DNA of 64,000 bases from Bin80 sp965220365. Lineage in GTDB: Bacteria; Bacteroidota; Rhodothermia; Rhodothermales; Bin80. A model generated the notes under the pieces. The model was given only the letters and a program-made list of their open reading frames with translations. It searched no databases and was not told where the DNA came from. Where the stretch lies: assembly GCA_965220365.1 (NCBI GenBank), contig OZ244823.1, positions 992,001 to 1,056,000 of the forward strand, given 5' to 3'. Position numbers and translations under genes: made by a program. Shown here piece after piece: positions 46,020-56,934 of the stretch; position 1 is the first letter of the stretch, and each line of letters starts with the position of its first letter.

Positions 46020-49000
46020 TCATGAACTTGGGTCAGAGTTTTCGAACCAGAAATGGCGACGTTGAAAAGGATAACTCGGCAGCGAGATCCGACTTCTCTT
46101 TTCCCCAGCGAACAATCCTGAAAAATTGGGATTGAGACCTGCCTCATACAACTTTGCGACCGAATGCATAAAGTTCTCTTTGGGTGCTTTGATGGTGTCC
46201 TTCGTTGACTTCCCTGCGCCTGCGAGCACTATTGTCTGTAGTTCATCGTCTGTCTGTTTTGAGATTTTCGGCCAGGTCGAAAGAATCTTCGGTTTCAACA
46301 GCGCTTCATGGCCGATTTCCACGACAGCCGTTACTTCCATTTCCGCAATGCTCGCAATACTTTGCTCAAATGCGACAGATGAACGTGCCTGCTGGATCCA
46401 ATATGCTGCATCCAGAGGCACATCGGAATTTACTTGCAGACCGGTTACTCCACTCACCATGCAGATGGATGGTGGTGCAAATGGTACTCCATTCAGGAAA
46501 GTTTGAGCATTCTCGTTGCCTGGGTTTCCATTCATCAGTTCAGTGCGTCGCGCAGCGAGAGTGAGCCCCTCCTCAAGCTTCAAAACACCGGCTGCATATG
46601 CAGCTGATAGCTCTCCTGTACCAATCCCAAATACCACATCGGGACGAACTCCGACACTCTCCCATAGTGCAACCTGGGCACATTGCAGAGCGAAGAGCAC
46701 GGGAGATTGCCACATCTTTGAATCAGGGAGATTTTCGGATCCTCCAGATATCACATTCAGCAGGGAGCCTCCTAATTCTACCTGCAACAGCTCGTCACAT
46801 TGATCGAGAACTGCACGCACTACGGGTTCAGTGCTATACAATTCTATCCCCATTTCAATGCCAAGGTTATCCTCTGCGTTAAAGAGAAATGCCAGCTTCG
46901 GGCTTTTTTCAGGCACAGGTAATCTTCCATTCGTATCGGCGACTCTCATCAAGTCGTTTCGCAGTGAAGATTCGTCTTCGAATACCACGCCGGCACGGTG
47001 GGATAAGTGACTCCTTCCCACTGCTGCCGTCCACGCCATATCTGAAAGCAAAATCTCTGTAGCTCCCCCGGAAGACGGCTTTGGGATGTATGTATCCAGC
47101 CAATGGAGGTACCGCTTGGCTAGTGCTCGAAGCGCTTCGTCTGATTTCGCGGATAGGGGCAGTAGCCTCATATGCCGTTGATCCTCGTCTACAGGATCTG
47201 GGAGATTTACTCCCGTATTCAGATTCGGGACGGCAATAAATTCTGGAGGCCCTGCAGGAACATGAAGTTCTGGATCTCCTGATGTATTGTAACCTTCCAC
47301 CACAACATGTGCGTTTGCGCCTGAGATTGCAAAAGCACTTATTCCGGCTCGGGGTGGGCGGTCCGTTTGATTTGGCCAATCCATTTTCTCGGATGTGACC
47401 TGAACGGGCAACTGACTCCAATCCACATACGGGTTCGGGTTTTCAAAATTCAGATGTTTGGGAATCACTCCCCGCTGCATTGCTAACAGCACTTTGATAA
47501 AGCCTGCTATTCCTGCCGCTGATTCAAGGTGGCCGATGTTTGTCTTAACGGTTCCAAGTAGAAGCGGACGATCTGCTTCACGATCTCTACCGTATACGGA
47601 GGCGGCTGCATTCACCTCAATCGGATCCCCTAGCTGAGAACCGGTTCCATGTACTTCCAGGAAGTCTACTTCTGAGGGCGGAATCCCGGCCTGAATCAGC
47701 GCATCTTCCAGCACCTGTTCCTGTGCTTTGCCATTCGGTACCGTAAGTGCAGCACTGGCACCATTTTGATTCAAGGAGGAACCGCGAATGATCCCCCATA
47801 TTCGGTCCCCATCCGACACGGCATCATGTAATCGCTTGAGAACTACGATACCGCAACCTTCGCCCCGAACGAAGCCATCTGCATTTGCATCAAATGTCCT
47901 GCAATTCCCGCTTAACGACAGCATGCTGTATTCTGCCATAAACCCCGTGACCTCAGGAGAAAGAGCCACCTGGACACCTCCCGCCAGCGCAAGGTTGATC
48001 TCTCCGTGTCGGAGTCCAGATGATGCCTGGTGAATTGCAGCTAGCGAAGATGCACAGGTCATATCCACCGCTACAGCCGGCCCCATCAGTCCCAACAAAA
48101 AAGCAATTCGTCCGATCGCGGCACTAGCAGAAGTACCGAGATAGTTGTATTGTTGGCCGCTTGCAGCAATTAAATCGCGGTATTCACTAGCCCCTATGCC
48201 AATATATGTCCCTGTTCGGCTGGATCTGAGGGAATGGGGATCAATTGCAGCATCCTCGAGTGCTTGCCAGCTGGTCTCCAAGAGAATACGCTGTCTTGGA
48301 TCCATGATCCGGGCTTCAATAGGTCTGATGTTGAAAAATTCCGCATCAAACTGAGCCAAACCATCCAGAAACGATCCCCGTCTCATGAGGGGATCTTCGG
48401 CAGCAGGATCCCCCAGTATACCCTTCCATGGGCCAGAGTCACTACGCCCATCCGAAACAGTACTGCCGCCGGATGCAAGCAATTCCCAGAATGCCTCAAT
48501 GTCTGGAGCACCAGGAAGTCGACAGGCCATACCTATGACGGCGATGTCGTCCTCTTCATTGCGTATGATCGGTTGTTGAGTGACGGGTTTTTGCTGCTGC
48601 GGGGAGGGGGCAGCGCCGAGTGCCCCTAACTCATCGGCCAAATGCTCCGCAAGAGTGTTGATGTCTGGGTAGTCAAACACTACAGTATTTGACGCCACAT
48701 ACTCGTCAGCAAATGCGCGGTTGAGTCGATTTCGTAGCTCAACGGCCATCAGCGAGTCCATCCCTAAGTCGAAAAATCCGACGGTGGGCGAGGGGGTATT
48801 CGGCAGTCGCAGTACTGCTTGTAATTCTTGCTGAAGGAAAGATACAAGTAGGTCCTTGTGCTCGGCGGCTGGCATTCCACGTAATAGAGATACAGGATCT
48901 TCCAATAAGACCGTCTCTTCAGTCTCTGCTTCCGAGGTATCCTCCAGCAAATCCTCCAGTAAAGCCGGGCGATCTTGGATGGCTTTCTGGAAAATTTCCC

Positions 49001-52000
49001 AATCCATTGCCATGACCGCGGAATGTGTTATACCGGTGCGTACCAGTTTATTGAGTACTTCGATTCCCTGCTGTGGTGTGAACCAGTGACTGCCAAATGC
49101 CGCCAACCGCTCCTCGATCCTCTCCTTTTGCTCTGCAGCTTCGCCAATGTCTGACCAAGCCCCCCAGGCAATCGCTTGACCCGGAAGCCCAACTGCACGA
49201 CGATGTGCAGCGAGCTGATCTAAAAATGCATTCGCAGCCGCGTGATTTGCCTGCCCCGGATTCCCCAGCACCCCCACACGACTGGAAAAAAGAATGAACA
49301 AATCCAAATCGCAGTCTACGGTAGCATGATGCAGATGCCATGCACCTATTATTTTAGGCCACATCACCTGCTGGAATCGTTCCCAAGTCTGGCTTTCCAA
49401 CCCGCCATCTGACAATACGCCTACACTATGGATAACCCCGGCAAGGGGCGGCAATTCCTGCCGTAGATCGGCAAGCATCTTATCCACCGCAACGGGATCT
49501 GTCACATCTGCAAGGGCTACTTGCACAGTAATATCTCGTGCTTGCAGTGCATCGATTGATTCCTGTGCATCTTCCCCTGGTGGGCGCCGCCCGTTCAGCA
49601 CGATGACTTTTGCTCCATGATCCGCCAACCAGTTTGCCACGGCAAGCCCGATTCCCCCCAAGCCGCCAGTAATCAGATAAGTTCGATCCGCTTTTAATTG
49701 CCCTCGCATCAGTGCCGATGTCGTGACAACAATCTTACCAAGATGGCGGGCGGACCGCATGAACTGCAAGGCCTCTCTCGTTTCAGATATTGGCCATCTG
49801 CTGTGAATGAGAGGCTTCAGTTCCCCGGAATTGAACCGTCTTAATAGTTTCCGGAAAACCTTGCCAACCTGGGCGGGGTCGGTTTTCTTGAGTGTATCCA
49901 GTTCAAGAATGGAGTAGCTCACATCAGGACGCACGGCCGCCATTTCCTCTTCACTTAGAATATCCCGTCTTGCCAGTTCTACAAATCGACCTCCTTTCGC
50001 AAGGCATGACAGGCTCGCGTCAATGAACCCCTCGCTTGTAAGGCTATTGAGCACTACATTAACCCCTTCACCATTTGTGGCCTCAAGAATTTCTTCTCCA
50101 AACCGGGTCTCACGGCTGTTGAATACATGCTCCACCCCCAACGAACGCAGATATCCCTGCTTCGGAGCGCTTGCTGTTGCAAAAACTTCACCTCCTGCAG
50201 CTTGGGCCATTTGAATCGCAGCCAATCCCACACCGCCCGATCCGGCATGAACCAGAACTCGGTCGCCAGCCTCCAGACCTGAAAGCTCATAGGACAGCGC
50301 AGCTGAAACAAAAGCACACGGTATTGTCGCCAGTTCCGATACGGAGAATCCCGCTGGCGCAGGCGCTACCAGTTCTTGGTGGGTCACGATTTCTGACGCA
50401 AACGCACCGAACCCCAATCCGACGACGTAGTCGCCGACTGAGACCCTTGATACATCAGCGCCTACTTCAAGCACATCCCCGCACATCTCTCTGCCGAGGT
50501 TGTCTTCTTGAATGAATCCGAGAGAACGAAAGACATCCCAATAATTCAAGCCGCAAGCCTTGACCGCAACACGAACCTCATTTGGCGATAAATTCCGATG
50601 AGGTAGCTCCTCAGCCTGAATATTTTCAATTATGCCGTGTGGGTCTGGTGCCAATACCCAGGCCGACTGATCCGGGAAACTCAAGCGCTCCGGCCTCATA
50701 TTCTCTCTGACCAAGCGTGCCGCGTTTCGTCGTCCAAAACGATAGGCAATATGATTTTCGTGGTCAGGATTGAGCAGTTCGGCCACCAAATCGGGAGCCG
50801 GTGCCACCTCGCCTGGATCCAGGTCAATCATTCTCGTCTGCAGATGAGCCAATTCCCGTGCTACACCCTTACCAAATCCCCACAATGCCGCACCAACCAG
50901 CTGACCTGCAGCCTCTTTTTCCAGCACTTGAGCTCCCTGAGTGATAAACCATAGGCCTTTGTCGGGTACTGCATTGGTATCTATCACTGCCTGCACTAGT
51001 GCAAGTGCACTCCCTACGGTCCGCCTGATATTCTGTGCCATCTCCTGGGTTGGAGTATTCGGGCCTTCGCCATCAAGAGCGATGAGATGGGCTACTCCCT
51101 GCAGTGGTAGGTCTTTGGGTATACCTTGCAGCAACTTTTCCCACGATTTTCGACAATGTATGTCTGTGGTGACGCGGATAACTCCAGGTTCATTGAATTT
51201 CAGGAGATGATTTCCCGAATTTGCTTCTCCTGCACCTACAAGTACGACTGCCTGATGACGCTTGGCTAAATCCTCAGCTAGCCCCCGGGCAATACCACCG
51301 CGATCACCTGCCAATACCCAGACTCCGGTACGCTCCTGTATTTCGGCTGGGACTTGGGCTAGGATCACTCCCTTTTCGTCGCCTCTGACAGACTCAGTCT
51401 CTTTGACGCCGAGAACCTTCGCTTCACTAAAACCTGCATCACTGAGTGCACGCCGCCACACCGTCGGGCCAGCCATGACATGATGAGGGCGATAATCGTC
51501 GGCAAACCGCCACCAGCCGTCCAGTTGTCCAAATGTCAGATCCATCCATCCATGCCCAAACATATTCTCAAGAGCAACCAATTGACCAGATGGTGCAAGT
51601 AGATCCCGACAGTATCCAAGCGTCTCGTGAAGATATCTTGTGGCGTGCAGTACGTTTGAAGCAATCAACAAGTCATAGCTGTGCAACTCAAACCCCTGGG
51701 TTGCCGGATCATTTTCGATATTCAGCGGGCGGTACTCCATAGGGTTCCCTCCAAATCGTGCTTCCGCTTCAGAGAAGAAAACCGCCGAGATGTCGGTGTA
51801 CATATAATCAAAACGCCCCTCTGGAAGCTCGGGAAGGATTGCGGCAGTAGCTGAGCCGGTACCCGCACCAACCTCAATGATTCTGAGGCGACGCTCAGCC
51901 GGCAACTCTCTCATAAGCATAGAAACCGTCTCCTTCATGATACGGTTTGCTGCTCGTGCCACCGGTGCCTTGATGTATAGATCTCCAGGAGTCGGATCTC

Positions 52001-55000
52001 CGCTATCGAACAATAATATTAGAGGGTTTGCCTGCCCGCGAAGTACGTCGCCCAAGGCTGGCCCACAACGCCGAAAGAGCCCGATCTCGGTTGCACCATG
52101 AGGATGTTTTTCAGTCATCTCGTCTGCGAATGCCTCCATATCTACAGGCATTTTGTCAGGCAATGGATCTCCTGACGCAACTCTGACTACAAATGAGCCG
52201 TCTATCTCCTCTAGAATCTCGGACTGTGCCAACATCTCAAGCATTCGCCGAAAAACGCGCTCATGGTCTGAGAGGACACCCAAACGGTTCCGTAAAACCT
52301 CCGATTCTATGGTTTCTCCTTTCTCACGTTGCCACCCCAATTCTTCCAGGGTTGCGAGTGCACGCGAGCGAGCCCACCACTCCATGTCATTCAGAAGAGC
52401 AGCCCTCTCTTCTGGCTGAACCCCTTCATCAGCCAAGTATGTTAACAGAAGCCCCGAGTTCTCGGCAACTGTTTTGGGAGATGGAAAAAAATCTGCCGGC
52501 AATATCGCCGGGATTAAAGGGTTTTCACGCCAGAGTATCTCGTATAGAAGGTCATCCACATCGTCAACCGCAGGAAGTAGCGTCGCCCGCGTTGCTCGCT
52601 TCACAACGTACCCGTTTAATCCACCGAGTAGGGCACCGTCCGTATCGTAGATACGCAGTTCCCCACTCAGAATCTCCGCGGATGTATCTGACGTTCCTTT
52701 CGTCTCCTCTGGGGCTTCGTTCATTTGAACATGACAGACCACATGGTTTGGTAGTCGTCCTGAGAACCACAGTCGGTCGCAGCCAAAGGGTAGGTATGTA
52801 ATTTTCTCTTGCTCCGCGCTTGTGCGACGTGCAGCCGCCATCACCTGAAAACAACCATCCAGCAGTAGAGGATGTACGGTCACATTACTCAAGGCGAGTT
52901 TTTCTGGCAAGACGATCTCTCCCAGAGCTTCACCGTCGCCCATCCAGATCGCTTGAACAGTATGAAAGGATGGTCCAAAGTTGATCCCTACATTTTCCTT
53001 GTCCTGGTAAAAAGCAGAAATATCCCCCGGTGACATTGAGTTCCTGAATTGATCCAGATTGATGTGTTCAGGGGCTTGGGGTGCATTGGAGTCGGTGGAC
53101 ACATGGCATTCTGCATGTACGGTCCACTCTGTCTCCTTCTCTGCCTTGCTGAGAATCTGGACGAGGTGAAGATTCTCAGATGGTCGTACCACGGTCTGCA
53201 CTTTGCGCCCCGTATCAGAATCATTTCCTTCTTCTGAATTTTTCCCAGAAAAAATCATCGGAGTATGAAAGTGCAGATCCTGTACAGCTCCCCCTCCATT
53301 TTTGGAACGAGAGGCTGCTATTGCCAAGGATCCGTAAAACGCGCCTGGGGCCAGAATTTGGTCATACACTTTGTGATCCTGCAGCCATGCCGGATCTGAC
53401 GGGAATAGTTCTGTCTCAAAGAAAATCTCACCACTGGCTGATTCGTGTCGCTCGCCTAGTAGGGGATGGTCAGTGCTTCGCTTCCGCCGTTTAGAGACAT
53501 CAACCCAGTGATACTCACGCTGAAATGGGTATCCAGGAAGCGCAATACGATTACGTGTCTCACCAGCAAATAATCCCTCAAATGAGAGGTTTACGCCCGC
53601 CTCATACGCGGTTGCCACGGATGCCAAGAATCCATATTCAAATGGGTCTGTGGAAGCTGCATCATCTTTCAAAGGGCGCCGAAGACTTGACAGTACTCGT
53701 GGAGGCGCAACACTTCTGAGCGGATCTTTTGGTGAATTAGGCCATGCAAGAGAGAGCATAGGTCCGAGTACGGCATGTGGCCCAACCTCAATGACTAGGT
53801 CCACTCCCAGAGTTGCAAATGTTCGAACTCCCTCGCTGAATGAAACCGCTTCACGGGCATGTCGGCGCCAGTAGCTCCCGTCAAGGATCATGTCAGGGTC
53901 TACCGCTTGGCCGGTTACATTGCTTATAAATTGTACTGAGGGCGTGGCTATCTCAATCTCTTCAAAGAGTTTTTCTAGCGCATCCAGGCGCGGCTCTACC
54001 AAAGGGCTATGGAACGCCTGATCTGTCCTCAGGAAGCTTACACGGGTATTTTTGTCCTCGAAATGTTTAGCCACCAGCTGGACTGCATCCACGGATCCGC
54101 TGATTACCTGATGTGCTCCATTGGTAGCCGCAATCCCCAATCGTTCGCTCTGAAGCTTTTCATTTTGTTCGTGCACGGCAGATTTTACCTCGGAGATCGG
54201 AGCGAATATAGCCGCCATTGCCCCCGCTTCAGGAAGTGAAGACAATAGCTCGCTTCGCCTCATCATGATTTGGAGGCCATCTTCCAGGCTGAATACACCC
54301 GCAATATGAGCTGCGGCGAATTCTCCGACGCTATGCCCCATGACCATCTGAGGACGAACTCCCAGGCTTATCCAGAGCTCAGCAATGGCACACTCAATCG
54401 CGTAGATCGCAGGCTGTGCCCAGACGGTGTTGTACAGGTCTTCCTGGCTCCGTCCAAAAATCACATCTAGTAACGACGTATTCCTCTCTGATAGGACGAT
54501 TTCGTTACAACGATCAAGTATGGCGCGCGCTACAGGTTCGGTTTTGTATAAATCCTCCCCCATCCCGATCCATTGGCTTCCCTGGCCGGTGAACAGGAAT
54601 CCAATTTTTTCCGATTGACATGGATCTGATCCCTTGCCGGCCTCAATGAGAGTATCCAGTTGTTCGCGCAGTCGCGTGAGATCATCATAGATGAGTCCGG
54701 CTCGGTGGGAGAAGTGACTACGCCCCGTACAGGCTGTCCATGACATATTTGAGAGGAGGATCTGCTCTGTTTCAGGGTCAAGCTCTTCGTCATGTTTGCC
54801 CAGCCATGCTCGATACTGCTTCGCAGCATCGACGAGCGCCATATCTGATTTGCCAGACAGGGGAAGTATGCGCAGTTTGCGCTCAGGGGGATCCGATTGT
54901 TCCGGCGAGTCTTGTGCAACGGATCGCGGCAGTGCAATGGCAACCTGCCTTGGCAGTCCCATGACAGTTCCCTGCAATTCCGCATGCTTGGCAGTTGAGT

Positions 55001-56330
55001 TTTGCCCGTCGTACCCTTGCAGAATAATATGGGCATTGGTTCCTGACCAGCCGAATCCACTGACTCCCGCACAGGGTACTCGTCCAGGAGCACACGGCCA
55101 GTCATTTTTTTCAGCAGTCACCTGAATCGGGAGTTCCTCCCAAGCTAACGTTGAATTCGGCTTATTAAAGTGAAGGTGTGGGGGAATGCATCCCTTATTC
55201 ATAGAGAGGATCACTTTGATGACGCCGGCTACGCCGGCTGCCGTCTCAAGATGCCCGATATTTGTTTTTACGGAGCCGATTAAAAGTGGCTGATCGGCAG
55301 CACGCCCCGAGCCATATACATTCCCGATTGCTTCCAACTCAATGGGGTCACCAACCTTTGTACCTGTTCCATGGGTTTCCAGATAGTCAATCTGAGCAGG
55401 TTCAAGGTCTGCCTGTCGCAGGGCAGCTTCAATCACACGTTCCTGTGAGATTCCATTGGGAACGGTTAATCCAGAACTGGCGCCATCCTGATTCACCGCC
55501 GTCGCCCGGATGACACCCCATATCCGATCGCCGTCTGCCTCCGCTGCAGCCAGCCGCTTGAGTACAATGATTCCACACCCTTCCCCTCGTACGTATCCGT
55601 TTGCTGCTTCGTCAAAAGTCGCACAACGTCCATCAGGAGATAACATTCCAGCGTTGGCACGCAGTTCCATGGCCATCCCTGACAGAACCATATTGACACC
55701 TCCTGCCAGGGCTATATCCGAGTCTCCTCCCTGCAGACCACGCACTGCCTGGTGGATTGCAACCAATGATGAAGAGCATGCCGTGTCAATCGAAACTGCA
55801 GGCCCTTCTAGCCCAAGCGCAAACGAGACTCGCCCGCTGGCTGTATTTGGAGCATTCCCAGTCGCCGCGTAGAGACTGGAAGCCGGATCAACGGTATCAA
55901 TATCAATCGCACCCAGGACCAGTTCGTAGTACTGACCAGAGCTAACTCCAGTGTAGATACCGGTGCGGCTGCCTTGAAGGGTCTCTGGCACGATCCCCGC
56001 GTCTTCGAGGGCATACCAGCATGTCTCTAGCATCAACCGTTGCTGAGGGTCCAGGAATTGTGCTTCAACAGGGGAGAGACGAAAAAAAGCCGCATCAAAC
56101 AGTTCTACACCGTCAAGATATCCTCCAAAACTGCAGGCGGGTTTTGGGTCAGGGCTAACCGAAAGCTTCCCAACACGCCCAACACCAGATCCCGGATCTC
56201 CTTTTGTGACGGCATTCGTACCAGATTCAAGCAACTCCCAAAAGGCAGAAAGATCGGGTGCGCCTGGAAAGCGGCAGGCCATCCCTACGATAGCAATGGC
56301 ATCTTCAGGGCGATTAATTGCCATCATCAC
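46020..56330 (-). CDS. Type I polyketide synthase, KS-AT-DH-cMT-ER-KR-ACP-KS-dead AT
   Basis: 3436 residues. KS1 (~8-430) has IDTACSSSL, ETHGTGT and TNIGHLE. AT1 (~575-880) has GHSVGE and QAFHSPL, a malonyl-type loop. DH (~955-1260) has LQDHKVYDQILAPG and LLLDGCFQ. The C-methyltransferase (~1300-1700) has EVGAGTGSAT. ER (~1905-2200) has VHAGSGGVGLAA. KR (~2215-2400) has ITGGLGGIG; its expected active-site Tyr is His (GQANHAAAN). ACP (~2490-2565) has GMDSLMAV. KS2 (~2590-3010) has VDMTCASSL, EVHGTGS and NIGHLES. The last AT (~3145-3400) reads GIGTGE in place of GHSxGE and lacks ~80 residues including the AFH loop. No second ACP or thioesterase follows. The product is probably a methyl-branched reduced chain; the release route is unknown. 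Confidence 0.93.
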   Translation of the reverse strand: MMMAINRPEDAIAIVGMACRFPGAPDLSAFWELLESGTNAVTKGDPGSGVGRVGKLSVSPDPKPACSFGGYLDGVELFDAAFFRLSPVEAQFLDPQQRLMLETCWYALEDAGIVPETLQGSRTGIYTGVSSGQYYELVLGAIDIDTVDPASSLYAATGNAPNTASGRVSFALGLEGPAVSIDTACSSSLVAIHQAVRGLQGGDSDIALAGGVNMVLSGMAMELRANAGMLSPDGRCATFDEAANGYVRGEGCGIIVLKRLAAAEADGDRIWGVIRATAVNQDGASSGLTVPNGISQERVIEAALRQADLEPAQIDYLETHGTGTKVGDPIELEAIGNVYGSGRAADQPLLIGSVKTNIGHLETAAGVAGVIKVILSMNKGCIPPHLHFNKPNSTLAWEELPIQVTAEKNDWPCAPGRVPCAGVSGFGWSGTNAHIILQGYDGQNSTAKHAELQGTVMGLPRQVAIALPRSVAQDSPEQSDPPERKLRILPLSGKSDMALVDAAKQYRAWLGKHDEELDPETEQILLSNMSWTACTGRSHFSHRAGLIYDDLTRLREQLDTLIEAGKGSDPCQSEKIGFLFTGQGSQWIGMGEDLYKTEPVARAILDRCNEIVLSERNTSLLDVIFGRSQEDLYNTVWAQPAIYAIECAIAELWISLGVRPQMVMGHSVGEFAAAHIAGVFSLEDGLQIMMRRSELLSSLPEAGAMAAIFAPISEVKSAVHEQNEKLQSERLGIAATNGAHQVISGSVDAVQLVAKHFEDKNTRVSFLRTDQAFHSPLVEPRLDALEKLFEEIEIATPSVQFISNVTGQAVDPDMILDGSYWRRHAREAVSFSEGVRTFATLGVDLVIEVGPHAVLGPMLSLAWPNSPKDPLRSVAPPRVLSSLRRPLKDDAASTDPFEYGFLASVATAYEAGVNLSFEGLFAGETRNRIALPGYPFQREYHWVDVSKRRKRSTDHPLLGERHESASGEIFFETELFPSDPAWLQDHKVYDQILAPGAFYGSLAIAASRSKNGGGAVQDLHFHTPMIFSGKNSEEGNDSDTGRKVQTVVRPSENLHLVQILSKAEKETEWTVHAECHVSTDSNAPQAPEHINLDQFRNSMSPGDISAFYQDKENVGINFGPSFHTVQAIWMGDGEALGEIVLPEKLALSNVTVHPLLLDGCFQVMAAARRTSAEQEKITYLPFGCDRLWFSGRLPNHVVCHVQMNEAPEETKGTSDTSAEILSGELRIYDTDGALLGGLNGYVVKRATRATLLPAVDDVDDLLYEILWRENPLIPAILPADFFPSPKTVAENSGLLLTYLADEGVQPEERAALLNDMEWWARSRALATLEELGWQREKGETIESEVLRNRLGVLSDHERVFRRMLEMLAQSEILEEIDGSFVVRVASGDPLPDKMPVDMEAFADEMTEKHPHGATEIGLFRRCGPALGDVLRGQANPLILLFDSGDPTPGDLYIKAPVARAANRIMKETVSMLMRELPAERRLRIIEVGAGTGSATAAILPELPEGRFDYMYTDISAVFFSEAEARFGGNPMEYRPLNIENDPATQGFELHSYDLLIASNVLHATRYLHETLGYCRDLLAPSGQLVALENMFGHGWMDLTFGQLDGWWRFADDYRPHHVMAGPTVWRRALSDAGFSEAKVLGVKETESVRGDEKGVILAQVPAEIQERTGVWVLAGDRGGIARGLAEDLAKRHQAVVLVGAGEANSGNHLLKFNEPGVIRVTTDIHCRKSWEKLLQGIPKDLPLQGVAHLIALDGEGPNTPTQEMAQNIRRTVGSALALVQAVIDTNAVPDKGLWFITQGAQVLEKEAAGQLVGAALWGFGKGVARELAHLQTRMIDLDPGEVAPAPDLVAELLNPDHENHIAYRFGRRNAARLVRENMRPERLSFPDQSAWVLAPDPHGIIENIQAEELPHRNLSPNEVRVAVKACGLNYWDVFRSLGFIQEDNLGREMCGDVLEVGADVSRVSVGDYVVGLGFGAFASEIVTHQELVAPAPAGFSVSELATIPCAFVSAALSYELSGLEAGDRVLVHAGSGGVGLAAIQMAQAAGGEVFATASAPKQGYLRSLGVEHVFNSRETRFGEEILEATNGEGVNVVLNSLTSEGFIDASLSCLAKGGRFVELARRDILSEEEMAAVRPDVSYSILELDTLKKTDPAQVGKVFRKLLRRFNSGELKPLIHSRWPISETREALQFMRSARHLGKIVVTTSALMRGQLKADRTYLITGGLGGIGLAVANWLADHGAKVIVLNGRRPPGEDAQESIDALQARDITVQVALADVTDPVAVDKMLADLRQELPPLAGVIHSVGVLSDGGLESQTWERFQQVMWPKIIGAWHLHHATVDCDLDLFILFSSRVGVLGNPGQANHAAANAFLDQLAAHRRAVGLPGQAIAWGAWSDIGEAAEQKERIEERLAAFGSHWFTPQQGIEVLNKLVRTGITHSAVMAMDWEIFQKAIQDRPALLEDLLEDTSEAETEETVLLEDPVSLLRGMPAAEHKDLLVSFLQQELQAVLRLPNTPSPTVGFFDLGMDSLMAVELRNRLNRAFADEYVASNTVVFDYPDINTLAEHLADELGALGAAPSPQQQKPVTQQPIIRNEEDDIAVIGMACRLPGAPDIEAFWELLASGGSTVSDGRSDSGPWKGILGDPAAEDPLMRRGSFLDGLAQFDAEFFNIRPIEARIMDPRQRILLETSWQALEDAAIDPHSLRSSRTGTYIGIGASEYRDLIAASGQQYNYLGTSASAAIGRIAFLLGLMGPAVAVDMTCASSLAAIHQASSGLRHGEINLALAGGVQVALSPEVTGFMAEYSMLSLSGNCRTFDANADGFVRGEGCGIVVLKRLHDAVSDGDRIWGIIRGSSLNQNGASAALTVPNGKAQEQVLEDALIQAGIPPSEVDFLEVHGTGSQLGDPIEVNAAASVYGRDREADRPLLLGTVKTNIGHLESAAGIAGFIKVLLAMQRGVIPKHLNFENPNPYVDWSQLPVQVTSEKMDWPNQTDRPPRAGISAFAISGANAHVVVEGYNTSGDPELHVPAGPPEFIAVPNLNTGVNLPDPVDEDQRHMRLLPLSAKSDEALRALAKRYLHWLDTYIPKPSSGGATEILLSDMAWTAAVGRSHLSHRAGVVFEDESSLRNDLMRVADTNGRLPVPEKSPKLAFLFNAEDNLGIEMGIELYSTEPVVRAVLDQCDELLQVELGGSLLNVISGGSENLPDSKMWQSPVLFALQCAQVALWESVGVRPDVVFGIGTGELSAAYAAGVLKLEEGLTLAARRTELMNGNPGNENAQTFLNGVPFAPPSICMVSGVTGLQVNSDVPLDAAYWIQQARSSVAFEQSIASIAEMEVTAVVEIGHEALLKPKILSTWPKISKQTDDELQTIVLAGAGKSTKDTIKAPKENFMHSVAKLYEAGLNPNFSGLFAGEKRSRISLPSYPFQRRHFWFENSDPSS

Positions 56331-56934
56331 TGGGGTTTATGTTTTCTGGATAAAACAGAAGCATGATTGCGTTCAAATTGTGAGGTCCCCGGTGGAATCC
56401 GCTGCCGATTCAACAACTCCGTTCATCGACGATGGATTGTATCCATCTGGTGCGCCTCTTGCAAAACTTGTTTATAGACGTTGTAGGCGGAAACTCAATT
56501 TACGATGAGTTTTCGTACTAATACGAGTTCTCGATGAACTCGTGACATGGTCGGAGCAATCATTATGACACCCAATTTGATTCACCGTGCACTGAAGAAA
56601 TCCAACCAAGGAACAGGAAACATTAACAGACCGACAGGTCACTCAAGATACAGAAAAGTGTAAACCCAAAAGCGGAAGGCCAGATTGATTTCCACCTTGG
56701 ATCGTTTATTTTTCTTCCGAGAAATTGTTCAAATGAAACTGTTACAACTCCTTCCCGTTAGGAAAGTCTTGCGTTATTTCATTTTCACGATACCAAAGGT
56801 TCTTGCAAAACTAATCACCCAGACACAAAAAGTACTCTAGGACGCCCTCAGGACAATAAACATTTCTAGGAATTGGGAGTTCAGCAGGGATTCCTACGAA
56901 TCAAATCAAATTTAGCCAACCATTACGGTTACAG
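56331..56934. other. Divergent intergenic region with repeats
   Basis: 604 bases between the PKS (minus) and the Cache protein (plus). It contains MITE-like copy 2 (56797-56894), a further TCTTGCAAAACT at 56458-56469, and a 7-bp hairpin ACGAGTT-CTCGATG-AACTCGT at 56523-56543, which may be a regulatory site for either gene. No gene is recognised. Confidence 0.5.
56797..56894 (+). repeat. MITE-like intergenic repeat, copy 2
   Basis: Begins AGGTTCTTGCAAAACTAAT, identical over 19 bases to copy 1, then about 75% identical through CCAGACACAA, CTCAGG and CAATAAA to ATTGGGAG. The right terminal repeat is more decayed than in copy 1. Same orientation as copy 1 and also just upstream of a plus-strand gene (40 bases before ATG 56935). 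Confidence 0.7.

Noticed and set aside
54530..55105. A 191-residue open frame on the minus strand within the PKS
   Set aside because: It is a shifted frame of the KS1/AT1 region; the real frame has clear domain motifs there.
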